From the NCBI GenBank assembly GCA_022574115.1, contig JACZSS010000055.1, positions 1 to 9,471 on the forward strand: a DNA stretch of 9,471 nt. The letters run 5' to 3'. This document shows positions 1-5,598 of this stretch, one piece after another; the first letter of the stretch is position 1, and each line of letters begins with the position of its first letter. Source of the stretch: Candidatus Heimdallarchaeota archaeon (GTDB lineage Archaea; Asgardarchaeota; Heimdallarchaeia; Heimdallarchaeales; Kariarchaeaceae). Below the pieces are notes generated by a model. The model did no database searches, had not been told where the DNA came from, and saw nothing but the letters and a program-made list of their open reading frames with translations. The translations under genes were made by a program, and so were the position numbers.

Positions 1-2
1 CT

Positions 3-1028
3 CGTACGAGTTATCGCATTAGATCGCTTGTTTCAGATGACTATGGACCAATTCGAGCAGCGTTTCTACCTTACAGATTAATGGGATTTGGATTTCGGAA
101 GAAAGCCATCAAAGAAATGAACAAAAACAATGACAAGTTCCATGAATTGATTGACACTTCCTATCTAGAGGAATATGGCTCCGATGCCTTAAAAGAGGTA
201 CTGAAATTTAATCCACTGAAGGAAGCATATGAACCACTTATCGGTAAAAATGTGATTGCATACAACAGATTTAGTAAAAAGGTAGAAATAGGAGCACTTG
301 AAGAGTTAGTGATAACAGATAGAATAACTTCTCCAATTTTTGCGATTGTAAATGGTAAATCCTTCGATTTATCAAAGACTATCGTAAAGGAATACGATGA
401 GCAACAACAGTACTTTCTAAGAGACGGCTCCATTGTGAGTCTTATCGGTTATAAATTGGACGAAAAGAAAGGAATACTTGCAGTGGTACAGAATGGAAGT
501 CAAGATAGTGAAGAGATCGAACTAAGTAAATTAGGTAAACCAGTAGAATTTCTCTCGGATTTGGAAGGAAAGCAGATCATACATTTTGATAAAGGTGTTT
601 CTCAATTAAAAACATTGGAAAGTATTGAATTAGGGGAATCTTGGCAATCAACAACCATAAAGCTCGATGGACAAACTGTACAAGGGTCCAGCCTCATTGT
701 AGATTTTCCTCCAGTCGGTGTCGAAATTAGAAAAGATAAGTTAAAAGAACAGATCTCATTTCTGAAATATTTAGTCGGGAAGAAAGTCATTCTATTTACG
801 AAAGAGAATTTTGACGTGAGCCTATCAGGTACCGTGTTGAGCGTGACAGAAGATCAATTCGTATTCGAGGATGCAGATGGAGTTCATGAGATCGAACTAC
901 CGAGATTGGAATACATCATTTACAATGATCATGTCGTAGAATTGGTTACAAAAGAACATATTTCTCTTTTTACAAAAATTGGCATCTGGTGGTCAAATCG
1001 CCATGAGTTTAATTATATCACAGTCTAG
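3..1028 (+). CDS. Hypothetical beta-rich repeat protein, probably 5'-partial
   Basis: I do not recognise the family. The first ATG is at 81 (315 residues), but the frame stays open to the left edge and the extra 26 codons read like protein (for example SDDYGPIRAAF just before the ATG), so the true start probably lies outside the window. There is no signal peptide or membrane helix. Numbering from the ATG at 81, three similar modules begin at residues 53 (LIGKNVIAY), 161 (LEGKQIIHF) and 231 (LVGKKVILF). Each is followed by short alternating hydrophobic strands, and residues 116-150 look like a weaker fourth. This pattern suggests small beta-barrels of the Sm-like or PRC-barrel type in tandem; that is inference. 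It ends in TAG and faces the membrane ORFs across a 220-base gap in which I see no gene. Coding is confident; function is unknown. Confidence 0.72.
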   Translation, partial: RTSYRIRSLVSDDYGPIRAAFLPYRLMGFGFRKKAIKEMNKNNDKFHELIDTSYLEEYGSDALKEVLKFNPLKEAYEPLIGKNVIAYNRFSKKVEIGALEELVITDRITSPIFAIVNGKSFDLSKTIVKEYDEQQQYFLRDGSIVSLIGYKLDEKKGILAVVQNGSQDSEEIELSKLGKPVEFLSDLEGKQIIHFDKGVSQLKTLESIELGESWQSTTIKLDGQTVQGSSLIVDFPPVGVEIRKDKLKEQISFLKYLVGKKVILFTKENFDVSLSGTVLSVTEDQFVFEDADGVHEIELPRLEYIIYNDHVVELVTKEHISLFTKIGIWWSNRHEFNYITV

Positions 1029-1248
1029 AATCGATAGTTCAAGTAATCAACCATATGATCGATCTTGACATTCCACAATTTTAGGAGTTTCAGATTCGAT
1101 ATCAAAACTTGGTAATTTGAGGGTTAAGCTTATGGCTCAATAACGGGTTTATACTACTGAAAGATAGACGGACGACCAGTCTGTGTGATTTCTAGAGATC
1201 ATCGATTTCGAACAATATTTGGTCCATAAAAGTCCAATCAAATCAAAT

Positions 1249-1818
1249 CTAGCGATCGATTTCGATTCTGAAGTATTCTTGCTCAATGTAGTCGAGGTAG
1301 TTGATTATGTCATCAGATCTCGCCTTATTGTCCCTTTGGTCATTGGCAGACAGTAATGAGTAGATTCTCGAAACTCTAAATAACTCTTCAGTTTCGATTA
1401 AAACCATTTCTGGATAATAAAATGTTCCAATTAAGAACAAAATAGTTGGAGCTAAGGGAGTAAGGAGTAGTGTAATTTGTAAAAATTCGTCAGGAAGTTT
1501 TAACAGGTTTTGAAAAATCAGTGTAACTAGTAAGAAGAGTGCAGAAAAGATAACAAAAAATGAGACAATTCTCCAAAACGTAAGCGCTGTTTTCAGATTT
1601 TCTGTTATAAATTTTGGACTTAAGGAAGAATAATTTAAGACCACAATAATTGGAGATATGGGAAAAAGAATCAGTTTACTGACCAAATTGATTCGTATTT
1701 GTCTATTCATCTGCAACATGACTTGTTTGAGTAAAAGGCTGATCGTCCAAATGAGGATCCCAATTCTCAAAAAATTATTCACTAACCTGATTATTTGATA
1801 ATCATTCAACCCAGTCAA
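1249..1818 (-). CDS. Membrane protein, C-terminal part of a split gene
   Basis: This 189-residue product starts at TTG 1818 and has four likely membrane helices at about residues 15-36, 44-65, 81-107 and 113-134. A soluble, charged C-terminal tail of about 50 residues follows (PEMVLIETEELFRV onward). No catalytic domain is visible and I do not recognise the family. Upstream, the frame stays open for another 13 codons up to the TGA at 1858-1860, which is the stop codon of the preceding membrane ORF in the same frame. Those codons (GKAHSLKQLENYK) are basic and look like a cytoplasmic loop, and no TATA box or ribosome-binding site supports the TTG. The simplest reading is that this is the second half of a larger membrane protein broken by one nonsense codon, not an independent gene. 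Confidence 0.6.
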   Translation of the reverse strand: MTGLNDYQIIRLVNNFLRIGILIWTISLLLKQVMLQMNRQIRINLVSKLILFPISPIIVVLNYSSLSPKFITENLKTALTFWRIVSFFVIFSALFLLVTLIFQNLLKLPDEFLQITLLLTPLAPTILFLIGTFYYPEMVLIETEELFRVSRIYSLLSANDQRDNKARSDDIINYLDYIEQEYFRIEIDR

Positions 1819-1857
1819 CTTATAATTTTCCAGCTGTTTTAAGCTGTGTGCTTTACC

Positions 1858-2112
1858 TCAAAACACAACTAAAATGAATAAGGATATCATTAAGATCAGA
1901 GTTGCTCCATAGAAAAAAATCAAGAATGGATAGATAATTGAGGACAGTAAAATTCGAAGAAATATGACTATACTAGGTCCACTTTGAGAGATTAATAACA
2001 TCGACATTATAACAAACCACATTGAAGCTAGTAGAATGTACGACGACAGAAAAACTGTTCCCCATTCAGTTAATACCTTTCTCCTCTCTTGTTGATTGGC
2101 AATTGCATACAT
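1858..2112 (-). CDS. Small membrane protein, N-terminal part of a split gene
   Basis: This 84-residue product starts at ATG 2112. A basic N-terminus (QQERRKVL) is followed by a helix at about 17-41 and a long hydrophobic stretch at 47-84 that could hold two helices. It ends at TGA 1858-1860 in the same frame as the downstream four-helix ORF, so the two together would make about seven helices. Upstream of the ATG the frame is open for 34 further codons, back to a TAA at 2212-2214. Those codons also look like protein (NRERLTYSQELDG, SYEQ) but contain no ATG, GTG or TTG. The ATG therefore may not be the original start, and the true start may be lost to a frameshift. A TATA-like AAATTTAAATA lies about 100 bases upstream. 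Family and function are unknown. Confidence 0.5.
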   Translation of the reverse strand: MYAIANQQERRKVLTEWGTVFLSSYILLASMWFVIMSMLLISQSGPSIVIFLRILLSSIIYPFLIFFYGATLILMISLFILVVF

Positions 2113-2208
2113 TTGTTCATAACTTAAGCTTATACCATCTAATTCCTGGCTATACGTTAATCGTTCCCGGTTGGACAGACTCTTTCGATACTTGTACCCG
2201 GATTGAGC

Positions 2209-2220
2209 TATTTAAATTTA
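2209..2220 (-). promoter_or_regulatory. TATA-like box upstream of the split membrane gene
   Basis: The minus strand reads TAAATTTAAATA, a good archaeal TATA-box match. Initiation about 25 bases downstream would fall near 2188, inside the protein-like extension and about 75 bases before the ATG at 2112. That fits poorly with leaderless expression from the ATG and suggests a 5' leader, or that the box is chance in AT-rich DNA. Confidence 0.3.
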
Positions 2221-2277
2221 TCCACCAATTATATTTTTCAATCAATCGATATAGAAAGAAGCTTTATCTAGCTTTAC

Positions 2278-2283
2278 AAAAAA
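2278..2283 (-). terminator. Possible oligo-T terminator after cgi121
   Basis: A run of six T on the minus strand lies about 52 bases past the cgi121 stop, preceded by no clear hairpin. Archaeal termination often needs only a T tract, so this is plausible but weak. It would separate cgi121 from the membrane ORFs on the same strand. Confidence 0.25.
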
Positions 2284-2334
2284 TCAGTATCTAAAGGTCG
2301 AGTTGTGATAAGTTTAATGAGAGCAGAGTATAAT

Positions 2335-2826
2335 TTATTCATGATCAACGACCATTCGAACTCCCAAGGAAATAACGGAACTACAGGGATCCTTCGGAGG
2401 ATCATCAAAATATTTCTCGATAATTTCATGTCGTAAATTAATCAATGGAAATCCTGGCAGCAAGCTTGAGGATCTCGGATCTGGACTATCTTGGAGGACA
2501 ATAATATCTGTGGTGTCATTAGAAACATCAAATCGATCCAAAGCGATCTTAACTTGATGAGTACCAGTCAACTGTAACATTATCTCTATACCCAATATTT
2601 TTGATATTGCAACTCCAGTCTTTGATGATCTGATAGCTCTATGAACGGCCGCGATAAATTGATCCCGACAAATTAAGTTTTCGCAGTCGATGACGCAAAC
2701 AATCGATGAAGCCTGAAGTAAAGAATTTTTTAATTTCACTGGGTCGGACACGTTTTGACCATTAAAAACGAAATATTCTTCTTCTCCGAAGATCAATTTC
2801 ATAACAAGGGGAGTAATTTTGAACAC
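2335..2826 (-). CDS. cgi121: KEOPS complex subunit Cgi121
   Basis: Cgi121 (TPRKB in humans) is the outer subunit of KEOPS, which transfers the threonylcarbamoyl group to A37 of ANN-decoding tRNAs (t6A). It docks on the kinase-like subunit Bud32 and, in archaea, helps bind the tRNA acceptor end. The 163-residue length is near the usual size. The family core is visible: an FIAAVHRAIRS segment (about 57-67) and a helical stretch around ILGIEIMLQLTGTHQVKIA (about 77-95). These match the conserved 'A..AI..' and 'E.L..L.G.RQI..A...FG' patterns, followed by a DIIVL strand. I chose the GTG at 2826 because a TATA-like TTTAATAA is centred about 26 bases upstream, which suits a leaderless transcript; the in-frame ATG at 2802 is the alternative. 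No Kae1, Bud32 or Pcc1 gene is in the window. It shares a 135-base divergent promoter region with the coiled-coil gene. I recognise the family from motif pattern only. Confidence 0.82.
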   Translation of the reverse strand: MFKITPLVMKLIFGEEEYFVFNGQNVSDPVKLKNSLLQASSIVCVIDCENLICRDQFIAAVHRAIRSSKTGVAISKILGIEIMLQLTGTHQVKIALDRFDVSNDTTDIIVLQDSPDPRSSSLLPGFPLINLRHEIIEKYFDDPPKDPCSSVISLGVRMVVDHE

Positions 2827-2846
2827 TTTATTTTTATGTTGTAATA

Positions 2847-2859
2847 GGTTATTAAACTT
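2847..2859 (-). promoter_or_regulatory. TATA-like promoter of cgi121
   Basis: The minus strand reads AAGTTTAATAACC, with the core centred about 26 bases upstream of the GTG at 2826. This is the spacing expected if transcription starts at the first base of the codon. The left direct repeat (2858-2871) abuts the upstream side, where the BRE would be. Confidence 0.45.
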
Positions 2860-2913
2860 GTAAATTGAAAGTCAACGTATCTTACAAGGTAAGATTTATT
2901 TGCAATTTGAAAG
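2858..2913. promoter_or_regulatory. Operator-like palindrome flanked by direct repeats
   Basis: Between the divergent cgi121 and coiled-coil genes there is a perfect inverted repeat, ATCTTAC-aag-GTAAGAT (2879-2895). It sits between two direct copies of a 14-base word: TTGTAAATTGAAAG (2858-2871) and TTGCAATTTGAAAG (2900-2913), matching at 12 of 14 positions. Each 14-mer lies close to one of the two TATA-like boxes. The arrangement resembles a binding site for a dimeric regulator acting on both genes. The sequence structure is certain; the regulatory role is inference, and no regulator gene is nearby. Confidence 0.5.
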
Positions 2914-2926
2914 ATCAGAATAGTAA

Positions 2927-2938
2927 CTTTATTTTAAG
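2927..2938 (+). promoter_or_regulatory. TATA-like promoter of the coiled-coil gene
   Basis: CTTTATTTTAAG is centred about 29 bases before the ATG at 2962, predicting a transcript with little or no 5' leader. It lies 13 bases beyond the right-hand direct repeat of the operator-like region. Confidence 0.4.
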
Positions 2939-2961
2939 TAAGTGAGAATGATTTAAACATA

Positions 2962-4245
2962 ATGGGCATTGACAACATCTTCGACGCCTTGCGGGAGTAT
3001 CACGAGGTTTTCAATCGACCCGTTCCTGTCAACTATGAAGTTTTACGACTAAGTGATGAACACAGGAAGCTTGACGCATTGATGAGGAGATATTGGAAGA
3101 ATATTCACCCTTTATCTCGAGATCTTTTCACCTCCTTCGCCAACGAATTTCAATATCTTAACTTGCAAATTTTTGAGTTAGAGCAAAAACTGGAAGCAAA
3201 GCAAAAAGAAACAGAGATGCTGACTGAGACGATTAATCAAAAACTGGCGGAATTCGAACAAACTTTTGAAAATAAAGTACTCGACGGCGTAGCCTCGATT
3301 ACGAGTAAGAGACTAGATAGTGATGGAGATGTCAAAAATCAGCTTAAACATCAAATTCTAGAATTGCAAAGACAATTATCTGACAAAGAAGAAATGATAC
3401 AGAGTTTGAGAGGCGAGCTAAGCCTTGTGATTGACGATACGGATCAACAAATTGCATCTAGGAAAAAAATGCAAGGAGAGTTAACCGAATCAATCGAACT
3501 CTTTGATGAGTTTTCGAAAAATTTGGATGTACTTGAGACAAAATTAGAAGTTCTGCAAAAAGAGAATGACGTTATAATTGATGAAAAAAGTAGACTAGAA
3601 AATGATTTTGCAACTTCACTTAAAGAACAAGACAGAATCGTTGCAAATTTTACCCAAGAAAATTTACGAATAGATCAGAAGTATCATTCCACCCTTGACA
3701 AGCTTAAGGCAATTAAACCCTCTATTCAGGTGAATATCGAAGAACACGACAAGATTAAAGCGAAGAATCAAAATCTTGCCGAAAAAAATATTGAACTTGG
3801 AGAAATAATAGCAAATCTAGAATCAAGGGTAGGAGCATACGTATTTTTGGAAAAGGAAGATGATGGTTTACAGATTAAAATGCTTGATTTGGAGAAAAAA
3901 TACCGTGAGGCAATTTCTTCGAAAGAGCTTTTGAAGTCCAAATTTGCCAACCAATTAAAGCTTAATGCAGTAATGAAAAAACTGCTGGATAAATCAGCAA
4001 TTAATTTAGAATTTAGTGAGGTAAAACCTCAACTCATCAAAGAGAGATTGCAAGTACACATCTCCAAAACTAATGTTGAAGAAAAATCGTCAGCTCAAAA
4101 AGAGAAGCCCCCAGAATCCGTCAAAAATATTAATAAGCATATTAGAAAAGAAAAAGACGATTTTAAGTCAGGACTACTCACATCGATGAAGACAGTCCGA
4201 AGGAAACGAGCAGAAGACAAATCACGAACAAAGTTTACTGCTTAA
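2962..4245 (+). CDS. Long coiled-coil protein with basic tail
   Basis: This 427-residue protein opens with a short globular-looking N-terminus (about 1-60; RRYWKNIHPLSRDLF around 42-56). Most of the rest is long alpha-helical coiled coil, from about 60 to 345, rich in E, K, Q and L with leucine/isoleucine heptads (FELEQKLEAKQKETEML, LETKLEVLQKEND). Short breaks occur near 108-122 and 250-258. A disordered, lysine-rich tail spans about 365-427 and contains VRRKRAEDKSR. There is no signal peptide, membrane helix, or Walker A motif, so it is not an SMC-type ATPase. A structural, scaffold or DNA-associated role is possible; the basic tail hints at nucleic-acid or membrane-surface contact, which is inference. 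It is transcribed away from cgi121, with its own TATA-like box. The family is not recognised. Confidence 0.82.
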   Translation: MGIDNIFDALREYHEVFNRPVPVNYEVLRLSDEHRKLDALMRRYWKNIHPLSRDLFTSFANEFQYLNLQIFELEQKLEAKQKETEMLTETINQKLAEFEQTFENKVLDGVASITSKRLDSDGDVKNQLKHQILELQRQLSDKEEMIQSLRGELSLVIDDTDQQIASRKKMQGELTESIELFDEFSKNLDVLETKLEVLQKENDVIIDEKSRLENDFATSLKEQDRIVANFTQENLRIDQKYHSTLDKLKAIKPSIQVNIEEHDKIKAKNQNLAEKNIELGEIIANLESRVGAYVFLEKEDDGLQIKMLDLEKKYREAISSKELLKSKFANQLKLNAVMKKLLDKSAINLEFSEVKPQLIKERLQVHISKTNVEEKSSAQKEKPPESVKNINKHIRKEKDDFKSGLLTSMKTVRRKRAEDKSRTKFTA

Positions 4246-4332
4246 GGCTCGTTCAATAGCTTCAGGGCGTATCAGTCGTAAACGGATGTTTGCGATGAGA
4301 GATTTCCAATTGGATCAAGTAAAATCCTCAAC

Positions 4333-4342
4333 AATTAAATAA
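4333..4342 (+). promoter_or_regulatory. TATA-like promoter of the four-cysteine protein
   Basis: AATTAAATAA is centred about 26 bases upstream of the GTG at 4364, so the transcript would start at or next to the start codon. This spacing is the main support for the GTG start, since no ATG exists in the frame. Confidence 0.45.
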
Positions 4343-4363
4343 CGATCTAAAGTATATTTATCT

Positions 4364-4549
4364 GTGAGTATTCCTCTTCCAACTGCGGGCGGGTCAAAAA
4401 CAGAATTTAAGAGTAAGTGTGACTTGTATGACGGTAATCCGGGGACCAGCGGATTATGTCAAGGATGGAATACCAAGACTAAGACGTGTACAAGAAGAGA
4501 TGATGAATTTGGGAAAACCTGTGATGGTTTTGGAAGATTTCCTGAATAG
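4364..4549 (+). CDS. Small four-cysteine protein
   Basis: This 61-residue product starts at GTG. Four cysteines at residues 19, 32, 42 and 53 (spacings 12, 9 and 10) sit in a hydrophilic, glycine-rich chain with segments such as CQGWNTKTKTC and KTCDGFGRF. The regular spacing suggests a metal-binding knuckle (zinc or iron-sulphur) or two disulphides; with no signal peptide, metal binding in the cytoplasm is likelier. That is inference, and the spacing is not a classic CxxC ribbon. A TATA-like box at the leaderless distance supports the start, and an in-frame TAA at 4340-4342 excludes a longer protein. It ends two bases from the stop of the convergent Trx-PLD gene. Alternatives are a chance ORF or a pseudogene remnant, but composition and promoter favour a real gene. 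The family is not recognised. Confidence 0.6.
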   Translation: MSIPLPTAGGSKTEFKSKCDLYDGNPGTSGLCQGWNTKTKTCTRRDDEFGKTCDGFGRFPE

Positions 4550-4551
4550 TT

Positions 4552-5403
4552 CTAGAAAAATAATGATTTGATTAATTCGACGTTATCCTTAACCTTAGCT
4601 ACTAGTCTATTTGTTTCTGCAGGTTCAGGAATGCTGCCATCAAGATGAACTGGTGAACTGGTCATAAACAAGGGGATGTAAAAATTCTTCAACTCAGAAA
4701 CGGTATCATGAAGAAGAGGGCTCCATTTTCCGGACCATTTCTCATTAACAAACTTACCTCTTAGAAATGCGCCAAAGAAGGGTCTACCTTTTCGAACAGT
4801 AATAGCCAAAGTTTTGTGGATATTATTCCTGTGAATATGTCCTAACAGAATATTTTCGTGCGACCCAATTTCTGCAATTTTCTCTCGATTGGCTCCCTCA
4901 CGGAAATTCGTCAATAAATAGACAGTAGCTCCTGAATTGGCTAAATCCTTAACATATTTGACAGAATAATCATCAGTGGATTGTCTTATCAACATCAGGA
5001 AGGTTTTTGTCTCATCTCTAATTTGAGTTTGATGGGCTAGAAAAGCTGATGCTGCTTTCATTTTAAGAGTTCCCTCAGTTGCATTTAACTCGATATCGGA
5101 GCCAGATTGATCATTTCCATCGGAGGTAAGTAATTGTGCAACACAGGCGAGGATAAAGTATTCATTGAGTTGACCACTTATTCTGACCTTCTCAAAAAGT
5201 AAAGCAGGTACTTCTTCAATACCCATTTTTTTTGCTACTTCAGCATCGTCACCATCCACGTTGTAGATTTTGAGGGAAGCATTCTTTTTACCTAGAATTT
5301 TAATAACATCCTGCATCATGAGGTGTAATGGGTCTTTCTGATTCCCTTTTTGTTGAATATAGATCTCGAATTTCAAACTTATCTGATTTTCGCTACCCGC
5401 CAC
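4552..5403 (-). CDS. Thioredoxin-fold and PLD-like two-domain protein, both sites degenerate
   Basis: The 283-residue product starts at GTG. Residues 8-92 look like a thioredoxin or glutaredoxin fold: a strand LKFEIYIQQ, a strand LKIYNVDGD, and the cis-proline turn GIEEVPALLF with Pro66. The CxxC that should follow the first strand is absent (QQKGNQKDP), so no redox activity is expected. Residues about 133-216 follow the phospholipase-D/nuclease plan: a strand FLMLIR, a helix YVKDLANSGATVYLL, then IHKTLAIT and GRPFFGAF. The catalytic HxK motif here reads H196-K197-T198, so the lysine is missing. Residues 230-283 are a helical end. The protein is probably cytosolic and may bind or scaffold rather than catalyse. 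A TATA-like box 20-30 bases upstream supports the GTG. The Trx call rests on the cis-Pro pattern; the PLD call is weaker. Confidence 0.72.
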   Translation of the reverse strand: MAGSENQISLKFEIYIQQKGNQKDPLHLMMQDVIKILGKKNASLKIYNVDGDDAEVAKKMGIEEVPALLFEKVRISGQLNEYFILACVAQLLTSDGNDQSGSDIELNATEGTLKMKAASAFLAHQTQIRDETKTFLMLIRQSTDDYSVKYVKDLANSGATVYLLTNFREGANREKIAEIGSHENILLGHIHRNNIHKTLAITVRKGRPFFGAFLRGKFVNEKWSGKWSPLLHDTVSELKNFYIPLFMTSSPVHLDGSIPEPAETNRLVAKVKDNVELIKSLFF

Positions 5404-5427
5404 CCCATTAAACCTTTTTGTAAATAA

Positions 5428-5437
5428 ACTTAAATAC
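5428..5437. promoter_or_regulatory. Shared TATA-like box for two divergent starts
   Basis: ACTTAAATAC reads as a TATA-like element on both strands. On the plus strand its centre is about 24 bases before the TTG of the putative microprotein (5456). On the minus strand it is about 30 bases before the GTG of the Trx-PLD gene (5403). One near-symmetric box could serve both. Confidence 0.35.
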
Positions 5438-5455
5438 TAGAATGAAGGTTTTTTC

Positions 5456-5539
5456 TTGAAAAAAGTCAAAAATGCCGTCTATGGTAAGATTTTGAAGGAT
5501 CCAGATGGTACTGTGCAATTATCCAATAACAAAATTTAG
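5456..5539 (+). CDS. Possible 27-residue microprotein
   Basis: TTG starts an open frame of 27 codons ending at TAG 5537-5539. It begins with KKVKNAVYGKIL and continues to a polar LSNNKI end. The composition (charged, with a DPDGT turn between two strand-like segments) looks like genuine protein, not random translation of AT-rich DNA. A TATA-like box lies at the leaderless distance upstream. The nearby ATG at 5442 opens a different frame and stops after five codons. It could be a real small basic beta-hairpin protein, or the surviving fragment of a decayed gene whose frame was shifted near the T/A runs at 5450-5464. No homologue is recognised. Confidence 0.3.
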   Translation: MKKVKNAVYGKILKDPDGTVQLSNNKI

Positions 5540-5562
5540 TTCTCATTCTAATCGATTTTTCG

Positions 5563-5582
5563 GGGAACAAAAATCCTTTCCC
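5563..5582 (-). terminator. Possible terminator after the ten-helix membrane gene
   Basis: Past the stop at 5599 the minus strand has arms GGGAA and TTCCC with a T5 run (5569-5573) in the loop. It is weak as a hairpin, but the T tract alone could stop archaeal transcription. Confidence 0.25.
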
Positions 5583-5598
5583 AAATGGTCGGGGTAGG

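Noticed and set aside
161..433. Minus-strand 90-residue frame inside the first gene
   Set aside because: It is antisense to a long, coherent plus-strand frame and its translation is low-complexity Ser/Phe-rich.
1029..1248. Gap between convergent genes checked for tRNA, small RNA or small ORFs
   Set aside because: I see only very short frames and no cloverleaf or strong hairpin; nothing can be supported.
2022..2294. Plus-strand 90-residue frame
   Set aside because: It lies antisense to the membrane ORF and its protein-like upstream extension, has no plausible ATG or promoter, and its translation has no domain-like pattern.
2962..4245. SMC/Rad50-type ATPase identity for the coiled-coil protein
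   Set aside because: There is no Walker A, signature or Walker B motif and the N- and C-terminal ends are not ATPase heads.
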